62,848 bases of DNA from Delftia acidovorans (GTDB taxonomy: Bacteria > Pseudomonadota > Gammaproteobacteria > Burkholderiales > Burkholderiaceae_C), in contig JAITUC010000001.1 in the NCBI GenBank assembly GCA_031286585.1, positions 1-62,848 of the forward strand, in the 5' to 3' direction. Positions within the stretch are counted from its first letter, which is position 1, and every line of letters starts with the position of its first letter. A program made the position numbers and the translations under genes. Positions 53,113 to 62,848 of the stretch are shown here, one piece after another. Below the pieces are notes generated by a model. It saw only the letters and a program-made list of their open reading frames with translations. It made no database searches and was not told the origin of the DNA.

Positions 53113-53904
53113 TCAGTCGATCTGTGCCAGGAAGCGCTCGATGGCCAGGTTCACGGGTTCGGGATGGGTGAGGTTGGCGGCATGGCCGGCACCCGGCACC
53201 TCCACCCACTGCGCCCTGGGCAAGGCCTTGGCCATGGCGCGTGCACGGTCGGGCGCGATGGCGGTGTCGTCCGTGCCATGGATGACCAGGGCCGGCACAT
53301 GGATGTCGGGCAGGCGCGGGCTGATGTCATCGCGCTGGGCCAGCGCCAGAAAGCTCTGGCCCAGGTTGATGGGCGTGGCCTTCTTCCATTTGGCACGCCA
53401 GGCGGCCGCACCGCTCCAGCCGTGGCCCAGGATGGCGTGCTCCACCGTGGTGGCCATGTCGTCGCTGAGGCCGTGCTCCATCCAGGCGCGCAGCAGGGCT
53501 TCGTGGTGGGGCATCTGCTCGGGGTCTTCCAGCATGGCCTGGGTGTCGATCAGCACCAGCGCGCGCACTACCTGGGGATGGATGAGTGCACAGCGCAGCG
53601 ACAGGTAGCCGCCCTGCGACATGCCCACCAGCACGGCGCGCTCCACACCCAGGTGCTGGAGCAAGGCAGCCAGGTCGTCGGCCGAGTCGTAGTAGTCGAA
53701 GGGTGCGCACTGCACGGGGTCTGCCGTCTGGCCATGGCCGCGCTCGTCCCAGCTGATGCAGCGAAAGCGCCCCTGCAATGCCTGGACCTGGGGCGCAAAC
53801 ATGGTGTGGTCCATGAGCAGCCCATGCGAAAACACCAGGACCGGGCCTCTCCCGCCCGTGTCCTCGTAGTACAGGTTCTGGCCGTTGACGGAAGCGATGG
53901 GCAT
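53113..53904 (-). CDS. Alpha/beta hydrolase
   Basis: A 263-residue hydrolase. Nucleophile S96 is in GMSQGGYLS, the oxyanion HG is in FSHGLLMD, and the catalytic His is in PGAGHAANL; the acid is probably D216 in HGTDDTAIAPD. It resembles 3-oxoadipate enol-lactonases and small esterases. AGGAGATCCCGAC precedes the ATG at 53904. A long hairpin at 53997 separates it from the acyl-CoA dehydrogenase, so it may have its own promoter. Confidence 0.83.
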   Translation of the reverse strand: MPIASVNGQNLYYEDTGGRGPVLVFSHGLLMDHTMFAPQVQALQGRFRCISWDERGHGQTADPVQCAPFDYYDSADDLAALLQHLGVERAVLVGMSQGGYLSLRCALIHPQVVRALVLIDTQAMLEDPEQMPHHEALLRAWMEHGLSDDMATTVEHAILGHGWSGAAAWRAKWKKATPINLGQSFLALAQRDDISPRLPDIHVPALVIHGTDDTAIAPDRARAMAKALPRAQWVEVPGAGHAANLTHPEPVNLAIERFLAQID

Positions 53905-53996
53905 GTCGGGATCTCCTGCGAAGGTGGTCACAAACCTGCCGGAACCCGGCGCCCGCCTCTCTCGGGCACCGTCCCGGCCATGCTCCATGCTAAGCC

Positions 53997-54031
53997 CTGC
54001 GGGTGTCAGGGCCATCCGGCCCGACCCGCAG
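53997..54031 (-). terminator. Long hairpin after acyl-CoA dehydrogenase
   Basis: CTGCGGG/CCCGCAG forms the outer stem and TC(A)GGGCC/GGCCCGA the inner stem around ATCC. It lies 17 bases after the dehydrogenase stop codon on the minus strand, without a clear T tract. Confidence 0.5.
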
Positions 54032-54047
54032 CGTGGGGAATTGGCCT

Positions 54048-55178
54048 TCAGGCCAGGGCGCGCTGGATGAGGATCTTCTGCACGTCGCTCGTTCCCTCGT
54101 AGATCTGGCAGACGCGCACGTCGCGGTAGATGCGCTCGACGGGAAAATCGTTGACCACGCCATAGCCGCCCAGGGTCTGGATGGCGGCGCTGCACACGCG
54201 CTCGGCCATTTCGCTGGCGAACAGCTTGGCCATGGCCGCTTCCTTGAGGCAGGGCATGCCGGCATCGCGCAGGCTGGCCGCATGCCAGATCAGCTGGCGC
54301 GCGGCCTCGATCTGCGTGGCGCAGTCGGCCAGGCGAAAGCCCACGGCCTGGTGGTTGAAGATGGGCTGGCCGAAGCTCTCGCGCTCCTTGGAGTACTGCA
54401 GCGCGCACTCGAAGGCGGCACGCGCCATGCCCACGCTCTGCGCGGCAATGCCGATGCGCCCGCCTTCCAGCGCCGACAGCGCGATCTTGTAGCCCTCGCC
54501 CTCGGCGCCGATGAGGTTGGCCGCGGGAACACGGCAGCCCTCGAACTGGATCTGGGCCGTGTCCGAGCTGTGCTGGCCCAGCTTGTCCTCCAGCCGCAGC
54601 ACCTGGTAGCCCGGTGCGGAGGTGGGAACGATGAAGGCGCTCATGCCGCGCTTGCCCGCAGCCTTGTCGGTGACGGCGATGACGATGGCCACGTCGCCGT
54701 TCTTGCCGCTGGTGATGAATTGCTTGACGCCGTTGATCACGTAGTCGCTGCCGTCGCGCGTGGCCGTGGTGCGCAGCGCCGAGGCGTCCGAGCCCACATG
54801 CGGCTCGGTCAGGCAGAAGGCGCCCAGCATCTCGCCGCGCGCCAGCGGCGCCAGCCATTGCTGCTTTTGCGCCTCGCTGCCATAGCGCATGAGGATGGCG
54901 TTGACCGGGCAGTTGGTGACGCTGATCACCGTGCTGGTGCCACCATCGCCGGCCGCGATTTCCTCCAGCACCAGGGCCAGGCTCAGGTAGTCGAGGCCGG
55001 CGCCGCCGTACTCCTCGGGCACGCAGATGCCGTAGGCGCCCAGCGCCGCCAGGCCCTGGTGCACGTTCTTGGGAAAGTGGTGTTCCTTGTCCCAGCGTGC
55101 GGCATGGGGCGTGATTTCGGTGCGCACGAAGTCGCGCACCGCATCACGGATCATTTCCTGGTCTGCGTTGAGCAGCAT
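54048..55178 (-). CDS. Acyl-CoA dehydrogenase
   Basis: A 376-residue FAD enzyme of the short/branched-chain acyl-CoA dehydrogenase group. [19 protein letters not shown] binds FAD/substrate; the catalytic Glu is in the C-terminal YEGTSDVQ, as in most ACADs, in contrast to the isovaleryl-CoA dehydrogenase nearby. [19 protein letters not shown] is typical. AGGAGACAAGAC precedes the ATG. It is the head of, or in, a block with SDR, PPOX and thiolase genes, suggesting beta-oxidation of a branched or short acyl chain. Confidence 0.88.
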   Translation of the reverse strand: MLLNADQEMIRDAVRDFVRTEITPHAARWDKEHHFPKNVHQGLAALGAYGICVPEEYGGAGLDYLSLALVLEEIAAGDGGTSTVISVTNCPVNAILMRYGSEAQKQQWLAPLARGEMLGAFCLTEPHVGSDASALRTTATRDGSDYVINGVKQFITSGKNGDVAIVIAVTDKAAGKRGMSAFIVPTSAPGYQVLRLEDKLGQHSSDTAQIQFEGCRVPAANLIGAEGEGYKIALSALEGGRIGIAAQSVGMARAAFECALQYSKERESFGQPIFNHQAVGFRLADCATQIEAARQLIWHAASLRDAGMPCLKEAAMAKLFASEMAERVCSAAIQTLGGYGVVNDFPVERIYRDVRVCQIYEGTSDVQKILIQRALA

Positions 55179-55244
55179 GTCTTGTCTCCTGATTCTTGTT
55201 TCGTTGTCCGTTGTCCGTTGCGCTGGTCGGGTCTGCCGCAGGGT

Positions 55245-55907
55245 CTACCAGGCGATGCGCTGCCCGTCATGCCGCAGCATGCGGCCCCGGTCGGCCGGCG
55301 TGACGCCAGCCAGCGTGCGCACCAGGCCCTGCACGCTTTGCTCGACGGTGAGGGTGGCGGCCGCGCCCCCCATGTCGGTCTGCACCCAGCCAGGGTCCAG
55401 CGCGACCACGGTGGCGCCCGGCCATTGCGGCTGGGCGCTGGCCACGACCATGTTGAGCGCAGCCTTGCTGACGCGGTAGAGCCAGGCGTCGGATTCGGCG
55501 TCGGCCAGCAGCGACATCTGGCTGGAGAACAGGCCGAACACGCCGCCCGCCGCCTCGACCATCGGCGCCACCTGGGGCAGCGCCTGCATGGCGCCCAGCA
55601 CATTGGTGTGCATGACGCGGTCGAACTGCTCGCGCGTGGGCGGCGTGGCCGAGCCTTGGGCATCCCACACTCCGGCCACGTACAGCGCCAGCTCGATTTT
55701 CTCGCCGTCGAGCTGCCAGGCCAGGCCGCTGACGCTGGCCGGGTCGGCCACATCCACCAGCAGCACCTTGGCGCCCGTGGCCTCGACGCGCTCGCGGTCG
55801 GCCTCGCTGCGCACCGTGGCGACCACGCTGCGGCCCTGGGCCGCATAGGCCTCCACCAAGGCAAAACCAAGCCCGCGCGAGGCTCCCAACACCAGAGTGA
55901 CTGCCAT
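55245..55907 (-). CDS. Short-chain dehydrogenase/reductase
   Basis: A 220-residue SDR: NAD(P) motif VLGASRGLGFAL near residue 5, the catalytic YRVSKAAL near 145 and a missing extended C-terminus. It is of the small sniffer/CsgA-like type. AAAGG precedes the ATG at 55907. The gap to the PPOX gene is 28 bases, so they are probably co-transcribed. Substrate unknown. Confidence 0.85.
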   Translation of the reverse strand: MAVTLVLGASRGLGFALVEAYAAQGRSVVATVRSEADRERVEATGAKVLLVDVADPASVSGLAWQLDGEKIELALYVAGVWDAQGSATPPTREQFDRVMHTNVLGAMQALPQVAPMVEAAGGVFGLFSSQMSLLADAESDAWLYRVSKAALNMVVASAQPQWPGATVVALDPGWVQTDMGGAAATLTVEQSVQGLVRTLAGVTPADRGRMLRHDGQRIAW

Positions 55908-55935
55908 GTCTTTCGACCTTTCAAATGGAATGCGG

Positions 55936-56559
55936 TCAGCGGCCCTGCTCGTCCGCGATCTGTTTTTCGTAGCGCTCGACCATGGCCTCCTGCGTCTCGG
56001 TGGGCGCAGGCAGGCCGATCTGCTGGTGGACCATCTGGTTCACCGAGGGCATGACGTTGCGCGGCACCTGGGACTCGGGCTTCCAGAGCCGGGCGCGCAT
56101 CAGGGCCTTGGCGCAGTGCAGATAGGCCTCCTGCACCTGGATCTCCAGAACGATCTTGGGCCGGAAGCCTTCGCTGGCGAACAGCGCCGTGTAATGGGCC
56201 TCGTCGCGCAGCTTGGCCACGCCGTTGACGCGCAGGGTCTCGTCGAAACCCGGCACCATGAACAGCAGGCCGATGCGCGGATCGGCGATCAGGTTGCTGA
56301 AGCTGTCCAGGCGGTTGTTGCCGCCCGAATCGGGAATCAGCAGCGTCTGGTTGTCAGGCGCCTTGATGAAGCCCGGCTTGCCGCCGCGCGGCGAGGCATC
56401 CATCAGCGAGCCCGCCCCGCCCCCCGTGGCCACGATGCACAGCGGCGACAGCGCGATGAAGCGCAGGCAGTGCCGGTCCAGGTCCACCTGCTGCTTGAGC
56501 AAGGCCCTTTCGGCCGGCATGGCATACAGACTGCGCAACTGTTCTTCGCTGGTGATCAT
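55936..56559 (-). CDS. Pyridoxamine 5'-phosphate oxidase-family flavoprotein
   Basis: A 207-residue split-barrel, FMN-binding protein of the MSMEG_1061-like PPOX group. FIALSPLCIVATGG, LLIPDSGGNNRLDSFSNLIADPRIGLLFMVPG and ETLRVNGVAKL are the conserved FMN-site stretches. A role in detoxification or flavin reduction is typical but unproven. Start at 56559 has only a weak ribosome site. Confidence 0.85.
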   Translation of the reverse strand: MITSEEQLRSLYAMPAERALLKQQVDLDRHCLRFIALSPLCIVATGGGAGSLMDASPRGGKPGFIKAPDNQTLLIPDSGGNNRLDSFSNLIADPRIGLLFMVPGFDETLRVNGVAKLRDEAHYTALFASEGFRPKIVLEIQVQEAYLHCAKALMRARLWKPESQVPRNVMPSVNQMVHQQIGLPAPTETQEAMVERYEKQIADEQGR

Positions 56560-56611
56560 GGTGTGGAGGACTCGATGAGGCAGGCAGGCGGTGCGCCCGA
56601 AGGTCCTGAGC

Positions 56612-57793
<1,182 letters not shown>

Positions 57794-57839
57794 GCTGGTC
57801 TCCTGGGTTGTCGTGATGGTGAAGGAAAGGGAAAACGGG

Positions 57840-59627
57840 TCAGGCCAGCCATCGGCTGCGCTCGTAGGGGAAGACATCGTGGACATGGCCGTCGCGGATG
57901 CGCTGCTGGTGCGCCTGCCAGAAGGCGGGATCGAGCAGGTCGGCATGGTGGCGCATGAAGACTTCGCGCACGGCCGGGTTGCCCAGCAGAAAGGGCGCGA
58001 AGGTTTCCGGGAACACATCGCGCGGGCCCACGGGGTACCAGACCTCGCCGCTGAGCTCGTCCTCCTCGTTGCGCGGCGCGGGCACCTGGCGGAAATGGCA
58101 GTCGGTCAGGTATTCGATTTCGTCGTAGTCGTAGAACACCACCTTGCCGCCGCGCGTGATGCCGAAGTTCTTCCACAGCATGTCGCCCGGGAAGATGTTG
58201 GCCGCGACCAGATCCTTGATGGCATTGCCGTACTCGATCACGGCGCTCTCCAGCCGCTGCCGCGGTGCCGGCAGGTCCAGCCCGTCATCGAAGCACTCCT
58301 GCAGCAGCATGTTCAGCGGCACCATGCGCCGCTCTATGTAGAGGTGGGAGATGATGACCTCCTGCCGGCCATCGCCGTCGCGGTCGCTGATCTCGACCTG
58401 GCTGGGCGCATGCTCCAGGATCTCGGCGATCAGCGCATCCGAAAAGCGCTCGCGCGGGAAGGCGACCAGGCTGTACTCCAGCGTGTCGGCCATGCGCCCC
58501 ACGCGGTCGTGCTGCTTGACCAGGCGGTACTTGGCCTTGACCTGCTCACGCGTGATCTCCTTGGGCGCGGCGAAGCGGTCCTTGATGAGCTTGAACACAT
58601 AGGGAAAGCTGGGCAGGTCGAACACCAGCATGACCATGCCCTTGATGCCGGGTGCGATGCGGAACTGGTCGCGCGAATGCCGCAGGTGGTGCAGGAAGTC
58701 TCGGTAGAACAGCGTCTTGCCCTGCTTGGCCAGGCCCAGGGCGTTGTACAGCTCGGCGCGCGGCTTGCGCGGCATGAGGCTGCGCAGGAACTGCACGTAG
58801 GCGCTGGGCACGTCGGTATCGACCATGAAATAGGCGCGCGCAAAGCTGAACAGGCCGTGGAAGTCCTTCTCGCCGAACAGGGCCGCGTGCAGCACGAGCC
58901 GGCCGTTGTCGCCGTGCAGGATGGGCACGGCCCAGGACAGCTCGGCAAAGCCGTTGATAATCTTGCCGACGATGTAGGCGCCCTTGTTGCGGAAAAACAG
59001 GCTGGACAGCACCTGGATCTGGAAGTTGGCGTACAGGCGCATGGCCTGCAGCTGCGGCTCCAGGCGCTCGGCCAGGCGGGCGATATCGCGCTCCAGGTCC
59101 TCGAAGGGGCGCTGCAGCGCGAATTGCTCCACGACTTCGCGCAGCGTCTGCGGCAGCGTCTCGCGCGTGGGATAGAAGGCCAGGTAGGCCGGGCGCGCAG
59201 CCGGCTCCTGGTTCTCTATGTATTCCGTGCTGACGGCAGGCCGCACGAAGATGAAGTCGTTGTGGAAATGCGTGCGGTGCAGGATCTTGGTGGTGACCGA
59301 GTTGAAGAAGGTCTCGGCCAGCTCGGGCTGCAGGTGGTTGACCATGAGCCCGATGTAGTGGCGCTTGATCTGCTGCCAGACCGGCATGGGCTGGGAGCCG
59401 GCCGCAAATTCCTTTTCAAGCCGACGCACGCATTCGCGCACGCGCAGGTCGTAGAACTCGATGCGCTCGCGCTGTGCACGCTGCTGGCCCAGCCAGTCGG
59501 CGGTTTCGAAGCGGTGCTTGGCGCGGGCGGATTCGGCGCGGAACAGGCGGTAATGGCGATTGAAGCCATCCATCATCGCCCGCGCGATGTCATGGGCAAG
59601 CAGGGTGTCCTGGGCAGGCATCGGCAT
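57840..59627 (-). CDS. aceK: Isocitrate dehydrogenase kinase/phosphatase AceK
   Basis: A 595-residue bifunctional enzyme that phosphorylates and reactivates isocitrate dehydrogenase, diverting isocitrate into the glyoxylate shunt on acetate or fatty acids. [49 protein letters not shown] and the C-terminal [23 protein letters not shown] are highly characteristic. The start at 59627 is preferred because GGGAGA is well placed; an ATG nine codons upstream is an alternative. In most enterics it follows aceBA, but here no malate synthase or isocitrate lyase is adjacent. Confidence 0.95.
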   Translation of the reverse strand: MPMPAQDTLLAHDIARAMMDGFNRHYRLFRAESARAKHRFETADWLGQQRAQRERIEFYDLRVRECVRRLEKEFAAGSQPMPVWQQIKRHYIGLMVNHLQPELAETFFNSVTTKILHRTHFHNDFIFVRPAVSTEYIENQEPAARPAYLAFYPTRETLPQTLREVVEQFALQRPFEDLERDIARLAERLEPQLQAMRLYANFQIQVLSSLFFRNKGAYIVGKIINGFAELSWAVPILHGDNGRLVLHAALFGEKDFHGLFSFARAYFMVDTDVPSAYVQFLRSLMPRKPRAELYNALGLAKQGKTLFYRDFLHHLRHSRDQFRIAPGIKGMVMLVFDLPSFPYVFKLIKDRFAAPKEITREQVKAKYRLVKQHDRVGRMADTLEYSLVAFPRERFSDALIAEILEHAPSQVEISDRDGDGRQEVIISHLYIERRMVPLNMLLQECFDDGLDLPAPRQRLESAVIEYGNAIKDLVAANIFPGDMLWKNFGITRGGKVVFYDYDEIEYLTDCHFRQVPAPRNEEDELSGEVWYPVGPRDVFPETFAPFLLGNPAVREVFMRHHADLLDPAFWQAHQQRIRDGHVHDVFPYERSRWLA

Positions 59628-59660
59628 GAAGTCTCCCGGGGTCCCGCGTGCCATGGCCGA

Positions 59661-60323
59661 TCAGTCGCGCTGGCGGCTGGCGACCAGCTCGACAGCCTGG
59701 GCATGGATGTTGGCGATGCCGCCGACACCGGGCACGGTCATCTGCAGATTGGTGATCAGGCCGTCCTTGAGGCCATAGCACCAGCCGTGCAGCGTGACCT
59801 TCTGGCCGCGCGCCCAGGCATCCTGCATCACCGTGCTCTGCGCCACGTTGATCACCTGCTCGATGGCGTTGAGTTCGCACAGCGCATCGTGGCGCCATTG
59901 CGGGGACAGGCTGGCCAGCAGCGCCTGGTGCTTGTCACGCACATCCTTCACATGGCGGATCCAGTTGTCGGCCAGGCCCACGCGCACATCTTCCAGGGCC
60001 GCCAGCACGCCGCCGCAGCCATAGTGGCCCACGACCATCAGGTGCTCGACCTTGAGCTGGTCCACCGCGTACTGGATGGTGGACAGGCAGTTCAGGTCGC
60101 TGGGCACGACCACATTGGCCACGTTGCGGTGCACGAACACCTCGCCGGGCTCCAGGCCCGTGATCTGGTTCGCAGGGACGCGGCTGTCGGAACAGCCGAT
60201 CCACATGTAGCGGGGTTTTTGCTGCGCCATCAGCCCGGTGAAGAAACCGGGCCGGTCACGCTCCACCTGCTGGGCCCATTCGCGGTTGTGGACAAACAGC
60301 TCTTCGATGGAGGTTGTGCTCAT
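59661..60323 (-). CDS. can: Beta-class carbonic anhydrase
   Basis: A 220-residue Zn enzyme interconverting CO2 and bicarbonate. Zn ligands C44, H100 and C103 and the D46/R48 dyad are visible (MWIGCSDSRVPA, VVGHYGCGG). AAAGGA precedes ATG 60323. It is located directly after isovaleryl-CoA dehydrogenase, 57 bases away. Bicarbonate is the carboxyl donor for methylcrotonyl-CoA carboxylase, so a supporting role in leucine catabolism is plausible. Confidence 0.95.
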   Translation of the reverse strand: MSTTSIEELFVHNREWAQQVERDRPGFFTGLMAQQKPRYMWIGCSDSRVPANQITGLEPGEVFVHRNVANVVVPSDLNCLSTIQYAVDQLKVEHLMVVGHYGCGGVLAALEDVRVGLADNWIRHVKDVRDKHQALLASLSPQWRHDALCELNAIEQVINVAQSTVMQDAWARGQKVTLHGWCYGLKDGLITNLQMTVPGVGGIANIHAQAVELVASRQRD

Positions 60324-60380
60324 AAACAATCCTTTTGTTGTGGGTCAAACTCAAGAACGGCGCAGCAGGCAGGCAGAAGA

Positions 60381-61568
60381 TCAGCAGGTCTCTGCGAACA
60401 GCTCGCGGCCGATCAGCATGCGACGGATCTCGCTGGTGCCGGCGCCGATCTCGTAGAGTTTCGCATCCCGCCAGAGGCGACCCAGTGGGTATTCGTTGAT
60501 ATACCCATTACCTCCATAGATTTGAACGCCTTCTCCGGCCATCCATGTCGCCTTCTCCGCGCACCACAGGATGACGCTGGCACAGTCCTTGCGAACCTGG
60601 CGAACATGCTCCGTTCCCAGAAGATCGAGGTTTTTGGCGACCGTATAGGCAAAGGAGCGGCCCGCTTGCAGCACGGTGTACATGTCGGCCACCTTGCCCT
60701 GGATGAGCTGGAACTCGCCAATGCTCTGGCCGAACTGCTTGCGGTCATGGATGTAGGGAACGACGTTGTCCATCACCGATTGCATGATGCCCAGCGGCCC
60801 GCCGGTCAGCACGGCACGCTCGTAGTCCAGGCCGCTCATCAGCACCTTGGCGCCGTTGTTCAGGCCGCCCAGCACGTTCTCGGCCGGTACCTCGACGTTC
60901 TCGAACACCAGCTCACCCGTATGGCTGCCGCGCATGCCCAGCTTGTCCAGCTTCTGGGCAATGGAAAAGCCCTTCATGCCCTTCTCGATCAGGAAGGCGG
61001 TCACGCCGCGAGCGTTCAGCTCGGGCTCGGTCTTGGCGTAGACCACCAGGGTGTCGGCGTCGGGACCATTGGTGATCCACATCTTGGTGCCGTTGAGCAG
61101 GAAGTAGCCGCCCTTGTCCTCGGCCTTGAGCTTCATGCTGATCACGTCCGAGCCGGCGCCGGGCTCGCTCATGGCCAGCGCGCCCACGTGCTCGCCGCTG
61201 ATGAGCTTGGGCAGGTACTTGGCCTTTTGCGCCTCGTTGCCGTTGCGGTTGATCTGGTTCACGCAGAGATTGCTGTGCGCTCCATAGGACAGGCCCACCG
61301 AGGCACTGGCACGCGAGATTTCCTCCATCGCCACCATGTGGGCAAGGTAGCCCATGTTGGCGCCGCCGTACTGCTCGGACACGGTGATGCCCAGCACGCC
61401 CAGATCGCCAAACTTGCGCCACAGGTCCATGGGGAACTGGTCGTCGCGGTCGATCTCGCCGGCGCGCGGTGCAATCTCGGCCTGTGCGAACTCGCGCACG
61501 GCATCGCGCAGCGCGTCGATATCCTCGCCCAGTTGGAAGTTCAGGCCCGGCAGGTTGGAAAGGCTCAT
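60381..61568 (-). CDS. liuA: Isovaleryl-CoA dehydrogenase
   Basis: A 395-residue FAD enzyme that converts isovaleryl-CoA to 3-methylcrotonyl-CoA in leucine degradation. The decisive feature is Glu in [17 protein letters not shown], the catalytic base found only in IVD (human E254 region); other ACADs use a Glu near the C-terminus. [18 protein letters not shown] and [21 protein letters not shown] also match. AGGAGACACGAG precedes the start. It follows the thioesterase gene by 43 bases and lies downstream of a LiuR-type palindrome. Confidence 0.95.
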   Translation of the reverse strand: MSLSNLPGLNFQLGEDIDALRDAVREFAQAEIAPRAGEIDRDDQFPMDLWRKFGDLGVLGITVSEQYGGANMGYLAHMVAMEEISRASASVGLSYGAHSNLCVNQINRNGNEAQKAKYLPKLISGEHVGALAMSEPGAGSDVISMKLKAEDKGGYFLLNGTKMWITNGPDADTLVVYAKTEPELNARGVTAFLIEKGMKGFSIAQKLDKLGMRGSHTGELVFENVEVPAENVLGGLNNGAKVLMSGLDYERAVLTGGPLGIMQSVMDNVVPYIHDRKQFGQSIGEFQLIQGKVADMYTVLQAGRSFAYTVAKNLDLLGTEHVRQVRKDCASVILWCAEKATWMAGEGVQIYGGNGYINEYPLGRLWRDAKLYEIGAGTSEIRRMLIGRELFAETC

Positions 61569-61611
61569 CTCGTGTCTCCTGTGGAAATTTGGTGAAAGAA
61601 TGCCGCCCGGC

Positions 61612-62082
61612 TCAGTCGGCCAGATCGCGGCCCTGCACGCACATCAGCGTGCAGCCCATGGTGGCAATCAGTTTTTCGCGGCCTTCGTCGATGGCATAGG
61701 CCCGCCCCTCGGTCACGGTGATCGTGCGGCCCGGCTTGATCACCCGGCCTTCCATGCGAAAGCGCTGTCCCTTGGCGGGGGCCAGCAGATTGATCTTGAA
61801 TTCGATGGTGAGCACGGCAGCATCGACCGGCATCAGGGTCAGCCCTGCATAGCCGCAGGCGGAATCCAGGGCCGTGGAAACCATGCCGGCATGCAAGAAG
61901 CCATGCTGCTGCGTCAGCTCGGGCGCCCAGGCCAGGCAGACATCGACGGCGCCGGGCTCCAGCAGGGACAGCTCGGCGCCCAGGGTGTGCATGGCGCCCT
62001 GGCGTGCAAAACTGTCTCGCACACGGCGGGCAAAGTCGCTGTTGGCAGGTTCCAGGCGGAGCGCGGTCAAGGCAGGCCTCAC
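61612..62082 (-). CDS. PaaI-family hotdog thioesterase
   Basis: A hotdog-fold protein of up to 156 residues. The conserved stretch [24 protein letters not shown] (His and Asp/Gly active-site residues) and [15 protein letters not shown] define the PaaI group of acyl-CoA thioesterases. It may hydrolyse stalled isovaleryl- or methylcrotonyl-CoA. The annotated GTG start at 62082 has no ribosome site and the palindrome at 62088-62103 lies where one would be; an in-frame TTG at 62070 has GTGAGG ahead of it and is a good alternative. It is between liuR and liuA. Confidence 0.85.
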   Translation of the reverse strand: MRPALTALRLEPANSDFARRVRDSFARQGAMHTLGAELSLLEPGAVDVCLAWAPELTQQHGFLHAGMVSTALDSACGYAGLTLMPVDAAVLTIEFKINLLAPAKGQRFRMEGRVIKPGRTITVTEGRAYAIDEGREKLIATMGCTLMCVQGRDLAD

Positions 62083-62087
62083 AAATT

Positions 62088-62103
62088 ACGTTTACGTAAA
62101 CGT
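62088..62103. promoter_or_regulatory. Palindrome, likely LiuR operator upstream of the thioesterase-liuA unit
   Basis: ACGTTTACGTAAACGT is a perfect 16-bp self-complementary sequence in the 24-base gap between liuR and the thioesterase. It resembles the site at 62559 in the shared ACGT-AACGT core. LiuR of the MerR family is known to bind an AT-centred palindrome in front of leucine genes; the exact match to published motifs was not checked. Confidence 0.65.
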
Positions 62104-62106
62104 CAA

Positions 62107-62508
62107 TTATGAAGCATTTTTCCCTTCCAGGCGTTTCAACAGAGTACGGGCCTCGGATTCCTGGTCGCGCACCTCGGCCAGGTTGGCCTGCAGATCCGCC
62201 AGCCGGTCCTCCAGCTGGCGGCGGTGGGCGGCCAGAACCTCAAGGAACTTGCGCAGCTGGGCGCCAGTGTCGCGGGGACTGTCGTAGAGATCGATGATCT
62301 CCTTGGCCTCGTTCAGAGACAGCCCCAGGCGCTTGGCGCGCAAGGTCAGGCGCAGTCGGGTGCGATCACGCGGACTGTAGACACGATTGCGCCCGCCAGG
62401 TCCGGCGCGCTCGGGCTCAAGCAGGCCCATGTCCTCATAGAAGCGGATGGCCCGGGTCGTGAGATCGAACTCCTTGGCAAGATCGCTGATGGTGTAGGTG
62501 GTCGGCAT
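62107..62508 (-). CDS. liuR: MerR-family regulator, LiuR-like
   Basis: A 133-residue MerR protein: N-terminal winged HTH (YTISDLAKEFDLTTRAIRFYEDMGLL) and a coiled-coil dimerisation helix (about 80-125). It lacks the metal-binding cysteines of metal-sensing MerR proteins, in agreement with the LiuR group, which senses a branched-chain acyl-CoA. Its position just upstream of thioesterase and isovaleryl-CoA dehydrogenase, between two palindromes, strongly supports LiuR. The gene name is inferred from this context. Confidence 0.85.
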   Translation of the reverse strand: MPTTYTISDLAKEFDLTTRAIRFYEDMGLLEPERAGPGGRNRVYSPRDRTRLRLTLRAKRLGLSLNEAKEIIDLYDSPRDTGAQLRKFLEVLAAHRRQLEDRLADLQANLAEVRDQESEARTLLKRLEGKNAS

Positions 62509-62558
62509 GGCTGGAGAGTCCGCCAGCATCCACGGCCGGCGGCCATGGGAATGCGACG

Positions 62559-62574
62559 TTGACGTTAACGTCAA
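62559..62574. promoter_or_regulatory. Palindrome upstream of liuR, likely autoregulatory LiuR site
   Basis: TTGACGTTAACGTCAA is a perfect 16-bp self-complementary sequence 51 bp before the liuR start. It shares the ACGT...ACGT half-sites with the element at 62088. Confidence 0.65.
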
Positions 62575-62663
62575 TGCTAGCGGAATTAGCTGCCTGCAAC
62601 CGAGCCAGGTACGGTATTGAGAGCTGGCTCCAGATGTCGGAGCCAAGGACAGAAGGGAATAGA

Positions 62664-62694
62664 AAAAGAGAGCGCGTCAGCGCTCTCTTTTTTT
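62664..62694. terminator. Bidirectional terminator behind the rRNA unit
   Basis: AGAGAGCGC-GTCA-GCGCTCTCT with T runs on both sides lies between the 5S rRNA end and liuR. Together with the hairpin at 62742 it forms a double terminator for the minus-strand rrn operon. Confidence 0.8.
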
Positions 62695-62741
62695 GGGATG
62701 TTCGTTTTGGCTGTTTCTTCGATTTTCTACAGCCCCAATGC

Positions 62742-62773
62742 AAAAAACCCCGTAGCTTTGGGCTACGGGGTTT
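62742..62773 (-). terminator. First terminator of the rRNA operon
   Basis: On the minus strand AAACCCCGTAGC/GCTACGGGGTTT, a perfect 12-bp stem with a 5-base loop, is followed by TTTTTT. It lies 13 bases after the 5S 3' end. Confidence 0.88.
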
Positions 62774-62785
62774 CTTGGGCTGTAA

Positions 62786-62848
62786 GAGCCTGACGATGAC
62801 CTACTTTCACACGGGAACCCGCACTATCATCGGCGCAAAGTCGTTTCA
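62786..62848 (-). rRNA. rrf: 5S ribosomal RNA, 3' part, cut by the window edge
   Basis: The reverse strand reads TGAAACGACTTTGCGCCGAT, then ends GTAGGTCATCGTCAGGCTC, the conserved 3' half of a beta-proteobacterial 5S rRNA (loops D/E and the terminal stem). The 5' half, and presumably the 23S and 16S genes, lie beyond the right edge. Confidence 0.9.

Overview
This window is GC-rich, densely coded chromosomal DNA that looks like a betaproteobacterium of the order Burkholderiales, family Comamonadaceae. Delftia or Comamonas is the best guess, but this is inferred from gene content and the double-length UvrA; the sequence does not settle the genus. I recognise about 53 protein genes. A 5S rRNA runs off the right edge, and I see no tRNA, CRISPR array, transposase or prophage.

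Layout, left to right. 1-573: a long non-coding leader before a proline/Na+ symporter (putP, 574-2067). 2367-9358: a carbon-acquisition island with a complete TRAP transporter, an IclR regulator, a divergent GMC oxidoreductase and an MHS-family MFS permease. A 19-bp perfect dyad lies in the IclR/GMC intergenic space. 9598-11742: an AT-richer acyltransferase and a secreted protein of unknown function. 11765-14038: a divergent LysR/MFS pair. 14042-20005: a giant tandem UvrA. 20183-21421: a porin followed by an unannotated-looking 39-residue peptide gene. 21818-23500: an MHS transporter with a periplasmic insertion. 23804-29212: DUF485-ActP acetate uptake, a PEBP-like protein, then a convergent pair made of a cNMP/CBS/DUF294 nucleotidyltransferase and a DEDDh exonuclease. 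These last two end a tightly overlapping minus-strand operon that begins with HMG-CoA lyase (31561). 31694-35594: LysR, 3-hydroxyacyl-CoA-dehydrogenase-like enzyme, BKACE (DUF849) and a Bug/TctC binding protein. 35604-41888: GhrA-like reductase and the methylcrotonyl-CoA carboxylase/methylglutaconyl-CoA hydratase operon. 41981-49285: antiporter, acyl-CoA synthetase, AraC regulator, GST, HAD phosphatase and a repeat-containing lipoprotein. 49474-52446: a LuxR response regulator and a hybrid kinase that converge and overlap at their tails, plus YchJ. 52595-62508: DUF421, hydrolase, acyl-CoA dehydrogenase, SDR, PPOX protein, thiolase, AceK, carbonic anhydrase, isovaleryl-CoA dehydrogenase, thioesterase and a MerR-family LiuR-like regulator. 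62786-62848: the 3' end of 5S rRNA (minus strand) with two terminators behind it.

How the genes fit together. A full leucine/isovalerate pathway is present but split into three blocks about 5 to 18 kb apart: isovaleryl-CoA dehydrogenase; methylcrotonyl-CoA carboxylase with methylglutaconyl-CoA hydratase; and HMG-CoA lyase. Its product acetyl-CoA connects to a thiolase, to AceK (glyoxylate-shunt switch) and to the acetate permease. Carbonic anhydrase sits beside isovaleryl-CoA dehydrogenase and could supply bicarbonate to the carboxylase. Two perfect 16-bp palindromes flank the LiuR-like gene, one just before the thioesterase-isovaleryl-CoA dehydrogenase unit. No copy was seen in front of the other two blocks, so only part of the pathway appears to be under that regulator.

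Most worth following up: the tandem UvrA, the nucleotidyltransferase/exonuclease pair linked to acetate uptake, the porin-linked mini-protein, the five-repeat lipoprotein, and the strong GC palindrome beside the two-component pair.
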